NCBI RefSeq assembly: GCF_000213055.1
Contig: NZ_CM001165.1
Location: forward strand, 2,255,445 to 2,319,444
Length of the DNA: 64,000 nucleotides
Source: Streptomyces sp. Tu6071
Lineage (GTDB): Bacteria > Actinomycetota > Actinomycetes > Streptomycetales > Streptomycetaceae
Direction: 5' to 3'
Part shown: positions 59,579 to 64,000 of the stretch, piece by piece
How the letters are laid out: every line of letters begins with the position of its first letter
Numbering within the stretch: position 1 is the stretch's first letter
The notes under the pieces: model-generated
The model's database searches: none
What the model saw: the letters and a program-made list of their open reading frames with translations, nothing else
What the model was told of the DNA's origin: nothing
Program-made: the position numbers and the translations under genes

Positions 59579-60460
59579 ATGACGCCGATCACGCATGTGG
59601 CGGGGCGACGGCTCGCGCTGAGCAATCTGGAGAAGGTGCTGTACCCGGGCGACGGCTTCACGAAAGGGGAGGTGCTGCACTACTACGCGGGGGTCGCAGA
59701 GGTCATGCTGCCGCACCTGCGGGACCGGCCCGTCTCCTTCCTGCGGTATCCGGACGGGCCCTCGGGCCAGCGTTTCTTCTCCAAGAACCCGCCTCCCGGT
59801 ACGCCCGAGTGGGTGCGGGTCGCCCGGGTCGAGCGCTCGGACGGCGCCGGTGAGCAGGTGGTGATCGACGACCTGCCCTCGCTCATGTGGGCGGCCAATC
59901 TGGTGACGGAGTTCCACACACCGCAGTGGCGGCTCGACGCGCAGGGGCGTGCCGACCGGCTCGTGCTCGATCTCGACCCCGGCGAACCCGCGACGATCGT
60001 GGAGTGCGGGGTCGTCGCACGGTGGCTGCGGGACCGGCTCGCGGCGGACGGGCTGACCGCGTACGTGAAGACGTCCGGATCCAAGGGCCTGCACCTGCTC
60101 GCGCCGCTCGTTCCCGCGCCGTCGTCCGAGGTCACGGCGTACGCGAGGAGGCTCGCCGTGGAGGCGGAGCAGGAACTCCCGAACCTCGCGCTGCACCGCA
60201 TGACCAAGAAGCTCCGCGCGGGCAAGGTCTTCGTCGACTTCAGCCAGAACGCCGCCGCGAAGACGACGGCGACCCCGTACACCCTCCGCGCCCGCGACTA
60301 CCCCACCGTCTCGGCGCCGCTGACCTGGGCGGAGGTCGAGCAGTGCGAGGCCCCGGAGGACCTGGTCGTACTGGCCCAGGACGTCCCGTCCCGCCTCGAG
60401 AAGCACGGCGAACTGCTCGCGCCCCTGGTGACCGGCGAGGGCGCGGGAGAACTGCCGTGA
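59579..60460 (+). CDS. ligD: LigD-type NHEJ polymerase/primase domain protein
   Basis: 293-aa stand-alone POL domain, with catalytic VLDLDPGE, the 5'-phosphate pocket KNPPPGTPEWV and the C-terminal SRLEKHGELL. It fills gaps and adds ribonucleotides at broken ends. ATG 59579 fits the family start; GTG at 59546 is less likely. No ligase or phosphoesterase is fused; a ligase gene follows. Confidence 0.92.
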   Translation: MTPITHVAGRRLALSNLEKVLYPGDGFTKGEVLHYYAGVAEVMLPHLRDRPVSFLRYPDGPSGQRFFSKNPPPGTPEWVRVARVERSDGAGEQVVIDDLPSLMWAANLVTEFHTPQWRLDAQGRADRLVLDLDPGEPATIVECGVVARWLRDRLAADGLTAYVKTSGSKGLHLLAPLVPAPSSEVTAYARRLAVEAEQELPNLALHRMTKKLRAGKVFVDFSQNAAAKTTATPYTLRARDYPTVSAPLTWAEVEQCEAPEDLVVLAQDVPSRLEKHGELLAPLVTGEGAGELP

Positions 60461-60463
60461 GGG

Positions 60464-60562
60464 GGCGCGGGAGCAGCGGGGGAAGCGCCGTGACCGGGCG
60501 CGGGAGCAGCGGGCGAAGCGCCGCGAGCGGGCGCGGGAGCAGCGGGAGAAGTGCCGCGAGCG
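60464..60562. repeat. 33-bp tandem repeat, three copies
   Basis: Units at 60464, 60497 and 60530, each beginning GGCGCGGGAGCAGCGGG. The frame is open through them, but the stop at 60460 ends the polymerase gene. Confidence 0.8.
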
Positions 60563-60659
60563 CGCGCGGGGAAAGCGTTCGCGGCGGCGGGTCCGCGGGG
60601 GCGGGACCGGGACCGGCCGTGCGGTGTCCCGGGCCGGGCCGCCGGGCGGGGCGCGTGTC

Positions 60660-61574
60660 GTGAACGGTCTGCCTCCCGGGTTCCGGCTGCCGCTCCGTAC
60701 CGCCCTCGCCGAAGCCGTCGACCGGCTGCCCGCCGGGGCCGGGTGGGTGTACGAGCCGAAGTTCGACGGGCACCGGCTGCTCGTGGTGCGGGGGGAGCAC
60801 GTCGTGCTCCAGGCGCGGTCGGGGCGGCGGGTGACCGGGGCCTTCCCCGATCTCCTGGAGGCGGCGGAGCGGCTGCCCGAGGGGACCGTGCTCGACGGGG
60901 AGGTGGTGGTGTGGACCGCGGGGCGCACCGATTTCGCCGCCGTGCAGCGGCGGGCGGCGGCGACGGCCGCGCGGGCCCCGGTGCTCGCGCGGGCGCTGCC
61001 CGCCTCGTACGCCGCCTTCGACCTCCTCGCGTCCGACGGCGAGGACCTGCGCCCGCGCCCGTACGAGGAGCGCCGCGCCCGGCTCGTCGAGCTGCTCGCG
61101 CCGCTCGGTCCCCCGCTCCAGGCCGTGCCCGCCACGGAGGAGCGCGAGACGGCCCTCCAGTGGTACGAGGCGCTCGCCGGGACGGGCGTCGAGGGCATCG
61201 TCGCCAAGCGGGCGCGGCAGGCGTACCCGGGCGGGCGGCGCGCGTGGCGCAAGGTGCGGCACCGCGACACGAAGGACGCGCTCGTCCTCGGGTACGTGGG
61301 GACGCGGCGCGCTCCGCGGCTGCTCGTGCTCGCCCTGCCGGGTGACGGCACCCCCGTCGCCTCCCGGCCGCTCGCCCCCGCGCTGCGGGCCGGGGCCGCG
61401 GGCGCGCTGCCCGCCGACGAGGAGGGGGCGGCCGAGGCGCTGGTCACCGCCGCCGGGGTCGGCGAGGTCCCGTACACGGCGGTGCGGCCCGGCGGGGTCG
61501 TCGAGGTGCGGCAGGAGACGACGCGGCAGGGGACCGTGGAGGCGGTGCGCTTCCGGGGCGGGCCCGGCGAGTGA
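60660..61574 (+). CDS. ATP-dependent DNA ligase
   Basis: 304-aa ligase without PE or POL domain. The adenylation Lys is in VYEPKFDGHRLL; other nucleotidyltransferase motifs are DGEVVVW, GVEGIVAKR and WRKVRHRDTKDAL, followed by an OB-fold (about 200-300). GTG 60660 is preferred. Together with the polymerase and ku it forms a complete split NHEJ module. Confidence 0.92.
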   Translation: MNGLPPGFRLPLRTALAEAVDRLPAGAGWVYEPKFDGHRLLVVRGEHVVLQARSGRRVTGAFPDLLEAAERLPEGTVLDGEVVVWTAGRTDFAAVQRRAAATAARAPVLARALPASYAAFDLLASDGEDLRPRPYEERRARLVELLAPLGPPLQAVPATEERETALQWYEALAGTGVEGIVAKRARQAYPGGRRAWRKVRHRDTKDALVLGYVGTRRAPRLLVLALPGDGTPVASRPLAPALRAGAAGALPADEEGAAEALVTAAGVGEVPYTAVRPGGVVEVRQETTRQGTVEAVRFRGGPGE

Positions 61575-61636
61575 GCGCGGGGCCGTAACGCCTTGTGGTC
61601 TTTTGCGATCTCTCCGTGGGCCTTTTACGTTGATTC

Positions 61637-61654
61637 GTGACCATCTGTGGTCAC
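61637..61654. promoter_or_regulatory. Palindrome GTGACCA-N4-TGGTCAC
   Basis: Perfect 7-bp arms, 27 bp before the start of the secreted protein gene; operator candidate. Confidence 0.5.
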
Positions 61655-61680
61655 TTCATCGCACTTCAGGGAGTCTCTCC

Positions 61681-62103
61681 ATGCCGCACCGGAAACCCGT
61701 CGCGCTCGCCCTCCTCGCCGTCACCGCCGCCCTCCTCTCCCCCGCCGCCGCGGCCCACGCCGACCCGGCCCCCCGGCCCGACGCGGCGGCCCGCGCCGAC
61801 GCGGCTCCCCCCGCCGACACGACCCCGCAGACCGGCACGGCCCCCCGCACCGCCTTCGGCGAGACGCCCGCCAGCGCCCACGGCCGCGTCGTCGCGCGCG
61901 AGGGGCTGACCCTGCGCGACGCCCCGCGCCGCGCGGGCACCGAGGTCGGGCGCCGCCCGTACGGCGGCAGCGTCGCGATCCACTGCGCCATGCTCGGCGA
62001 GCGCGTTCGGGGCGAGGACCGCTGGTACCTCCTGACGGACGGGACCTGGGTCGCGACACCGAGCAGGTCGATCGAGACCGAGGGCGTCCCGCGCCCCTGC
62101 TGA
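61681..62103 (+). CDS. Small secreted protein, SH3-like
   Basis: 140 aa: signal peptide (1-27, AHA/DP), an Ala/Pro/Asp-rich linker (28-65), and a compact C-terminal domain (66-140) starting VVAREGLTLRDAPRRAGTEVG that resembles bacterial SH3 domains that bind cell wall. AGGGAG precedes the ATG. Two Cys (in IHCAML and the last residue) could form a disulphide. Confidence 0.75.
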   Translation: MPHRKPVALALLAVTAALLSPAAAAHADPAPRPDAAARADAAPPADTTPQTGTAPRTAFGETPASAHGRVVAREGLTLRDAPRRAGTEVGRRPYGGSVAIHCAMLGERVRGEDRWYLLTDGTWVATPSRSIETEGVPRPC

Positions 62104-62246
62104 ACCCTCCTCGACCGCGCGGACCCTCCCCGCCCACCCGAGTCCTCCGCGCCCGCGCGGGCCCTCCCCGCCCGCGCGGACCCGCCCCCTGCCGACTCCG
62201 CCTCGCATAACGGGACATTCCGTACCCCGCTTGCTACGTTCCCGGC

Positions 62247-63653
62247 ATGACCGGAACCAGGACGGCCGACGCGGGGGCGGGCCTCTCGGCGCACGCCGTG
62301 CCGCCCGTCCGCCGGCGGGGGGTCGAGCTGGGGCTGCTCGTGCTCGCGGTGGGGCTCGTACTGCTCGGGTACGTCGCCGTGGGGCTCACGCGCGAGGACC
62401 GCGTCCCGCCCGACGCGCTGCGCAACCTCGCCGGGCTCGCGGGCCTCGCGCTCCTCGCGCACCTCGTCGTGCGGCTCCGCGCCCCGTACGCCGACCCGCT
62501 CCCGCTGCCGATCGGCGTCCTGCTCAACGGCATCGGCCTCGTCCTCATCTACCGCCTGGACCTCCAGACCCCGGGCGACCGCGCGGCGCCCGCGCAGCTC
62601 GTGTGGTCGATGACCGGTTTCGCGCTCTTCCTCGCCGTCGTGGCGCTGCTGCCCGACTACCGCCTCCTCCAGCGCTTCGCCTACGTCGCGATGGTCGCCG
62701 CGCTCGTCCTGATGATCGTGCCGATCTTCTTCCCGGCCGTGAACGGGGCGCGGATCTGGCTGCGGTTCGGGGACTTCTCGCTCCAGCCGGGCGAGTTCGC
62801 GAAGGTGCTGCTCGCCGTCTTCTTCGCGAGCTACCTCGCCGCGAACCGCGAGGCGCTGCGCCACACCGGCCGCAGGCTGCTGTGGACGCGGCTGCCGAGC
62901 GCGCGCGTCATCGGGCCCGTCCTGACGGTGTGGCTGCTGAGCGTCGGCGTCCTCGTCCTGGAGCGCGACCTCGGGACCTCGCTGCTCTTCTTCGGGCTCT
63001 TCGTCGTGCTGCTGTACGTCGCGACGGGGCGCACGGGCTGGATCGCCGCCGGGCTCGTCCTGGCCTCGCTCGGGGCGTGGGCGGTGGGGACCCTGGAGCC
63101 GCACGTGCACCAGCGCGTCGAGGACTGGCTGCACCCCTTCGCCTCGATCAACGCGGGCGAGGGCCCCGGGCAGCTCGCGCAGTCCCTCTTCGCCTTCGCC
63201 GCCGGGGGCTTCACCGGCACGGGGCTCGGCGCGGGCCACTCGATCCTCATCGGCTTCGCGACGAAGTCCGACTTCATCCTCGCGACGGCGGGCGAGGAAC
63301 TGGGCCTCGCGGGCCTCACGGCGCTCTTCCTCCTCTACGCGCTGCTCGTGGCGCGCGGCTTCCGTACGGGTCTCGAACTCCCCGACACCTTCGGGCGGCT
63401 GCTCGCGACCGGGCTCGCCTCGATCGTCGCGCTCCAGGTCTTCGTCATCGCGGGCGGCGTGACGGGCCTCATCCCGCTCACGGGCATGGCGATGCCCTTC
63501 CTCGCGCAGGGCGGCTCCTCGGTCGTCACGAACTGGGTCATCGTGGCGCTGCTGCTGCTCATGAGCGACCGGGCGGCGCGCCTCGGGGACGTACCGTCGC
63601 TCCCGGGGGCGACGGCGTGGGCGGGGGACGCGCGGGACGGGGGCGGGGCGTGA
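62247..63653 (+). CDS. RodA/FtsW/SpoVE-family SEDS glycosyltransferase
   Basis: 468-aa polytopic peptidoglycan polymerase with about 11-12 helices. Family marks are NGARIWLRFGDFSLQPGEFAKVLL and the C-terminal GITGLIPLTGM-like loop (VTGLIPLTGMAMPFL). The ATG lies six bases after TACGTT (62235-62240) with no SD. It overlaps the next gene (GTGA), a class B penicillin-binding protein, the partner expected for a SEDS enzyme. Not the division FtsW by context, as no dcw genes are near. Confidence 0.93.
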   Translation: MTGTRTADAGAGLSAHAVPPVRRRGVELGLLVLAVGLVLLGYVAVGLTREDRVPPDALRNLAGLAGLALLAHLVVRLRAPYADPLPLPIGVLLNGIGLVLIYRLDLQTPGDRAAPAQLVWSMTGFALFLAVVALLPDYRLLQRFAYVAMVAALVLMIVPIFFPAVNGARIWLRFGDFSLQPGEFAKVLLAVFFASYLAANREALRHTGRRLLWTRLPSARVIGPVLTVWLLSVGVLVLERDLGTSLLFFGLFVVLLYVATGRTGWIAAGLVLASLGAWAVGTLEPHVHQRVEDWLHPFASINAGEGPGQLAQSLFAFAAGGFTGTGLGAGHSILIGFATKSDFILATAGEELGLAGLTALFLLYALLVARGFRTGLELPDTFGRLLATGLASIVALQVFVIAGGVTGLIPLTGMAMPFLAQGGSSVVTNWVIVALLLLMSDRAARLGDVPSLPGATAWAGDARDGGGA

Positions 63654-64000
63654 GCCGCTACCAGCGGCGCGCCGCCTTCTTCTGCCTCCTGCTCCTGGTC
63701 GCCCTCGTGCTCAACGCGGTCCGCGTCCAGCTCGTCCGCGCCTCCGCCTACGACCACAACCCCGCCAACCGCCGTGCGGCGATCGCCCGTTGGGACCGCC
63801 CGCGCGGGGACATCCTCGTCGGCGGGCACCCGGTCACGGGCTCGCGGGACACGCACGAACAACTGCGCTACGAGCGCACGTACACCGAGGGCCCGCTCTA
63901 CGCGCCCGTCACGGGCTTCGCCTCGCAGGTGTACGGGAGCACGCTCCTGGAGCGCTCCGAGGACGGGCTCCTGACCGGCACCGACCCCGGCCTGAGCGCC
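63650..64000 (+). CDS. Penicillin-binding protein (class B transpeptidase), 5' end
   Basis: First 117 codons from GTG 63650. One membrane anchor (about 8-25, FFCLLLLVALVLN) and the start of the PBP dimerisation domain (NRRAAIARWDRPRGDILVGG). The transpeptidase domain lies outside the window. It is coupled to the SEDS gene and should form the PBP-SEDS pair. Confidence 0.9.
   Translation, partial: MSRYQRRAAFFCLLLLVALVLNAVRVQLVRASAYDHNPANRRAAIARWDRPRGDILVGGHPVTGSRDTHEQLRYERTYTEGPLYAPVTGFASQVYGSTLLERSEDGLLTGTDPGLSA

Noticed and set aside
60461..60659. Coding extension across the 33-bp repeats linking polymerase and ligase into one LigD
   Set aside because: The polymerase frame stops at 60460 and the ligase family start lies at 60660; the repeat translation is Gly/Ser/Arg low complexity.

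Overview
The window is chromosomal DNA from a high-GC actinomycete, almost certainly a Streptomyces. The evidence is the very high GC with G/C-biased third positions, GTG and TTG starts, the actinobacterial order of the atp operon, an actinobacterial Rho with a long RG/N-rich insertion, a chitinase promoter with the 12-bp direct repeats known from Streptomyces chi promoters, and a tRNA-integrated AICE (actinomycete integrative and conjugative element).

Layout. 1-8.1 kb: end of a 3-hydroxyacyl-CoA dehydrogenase gene, a PduO-type cobalamin adenosyltransferase, a TetR regulator, an F420-type PPOX protein, a membrane protein, a histidine kinase/response regulator pair and a secreted GH18 chitinase. 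8.1-16.7 kb (minus strand): DUF2550 gene and the full F1Fo ATP synthase operon, read atpI-B-E-F-H-A-G-D-C, closed by a strong terminator. 17-26.1 kb (minus): GlcNAc-1-P transferase (WecA/TagO type), a phosphatase-like protein with Ser in place of the nucleophilic Cys, Sua5/YwlC, prmC, prfA, rpmE, an LCP-family ligase and rho. 26.5-33.6 kb (minus): thrB, thrC, hom, lysA, an ArgS-like protein without a catalytic core, and a single-domain response regulator.

33.8-48.5 kb: an intact tRNA-Arg(CCG) followed by a 14.6-kb AICE bounded by a 42-bp direct repeat (33847-33888 and 48447-48488). It carries int, xis, a DUF3631 ATPase plus prim-pol replication module, a small C5-methyltransferase, an FtsK/TraB-type DNA translocase, Spd-like membrane proteins, an RRQRL-type zinc protein, an HExxH protein, and an operon encoding DUF6284, a Pycsar-type three-helix membrane protein, a GGDEF cyclase and SpdB. 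A GntR/UTRA repressor sits upstream of this operon, and three matching palindromes fit its operators. The overlapping pairing of a nucleotide cyclase with a Pycsar-effector-like protein is the most interesting candidate for an undescribed system in the window.

48.6-64 kb: a probable type IV (modification-dependent) HNH restriction enzyme directly beside attR; a TetR-controlled, translationally coupled catabolic operon (ring-cleavage-type dioxygenase, FAH hydrolase, flavin hydroxylase, acetoacetyl-CoA synthetase, ACMSD-like amidohydrolase) that probably degrades an aromatic acid to an acetoacetate-yielding intermediate; a divergent NHEJ locus (ku, LigD-type polymerase, ATP-dependent ligase); a small secreted protein; and a RodA/FtsW gene followed by the start of a penicillin-binding protein gene.
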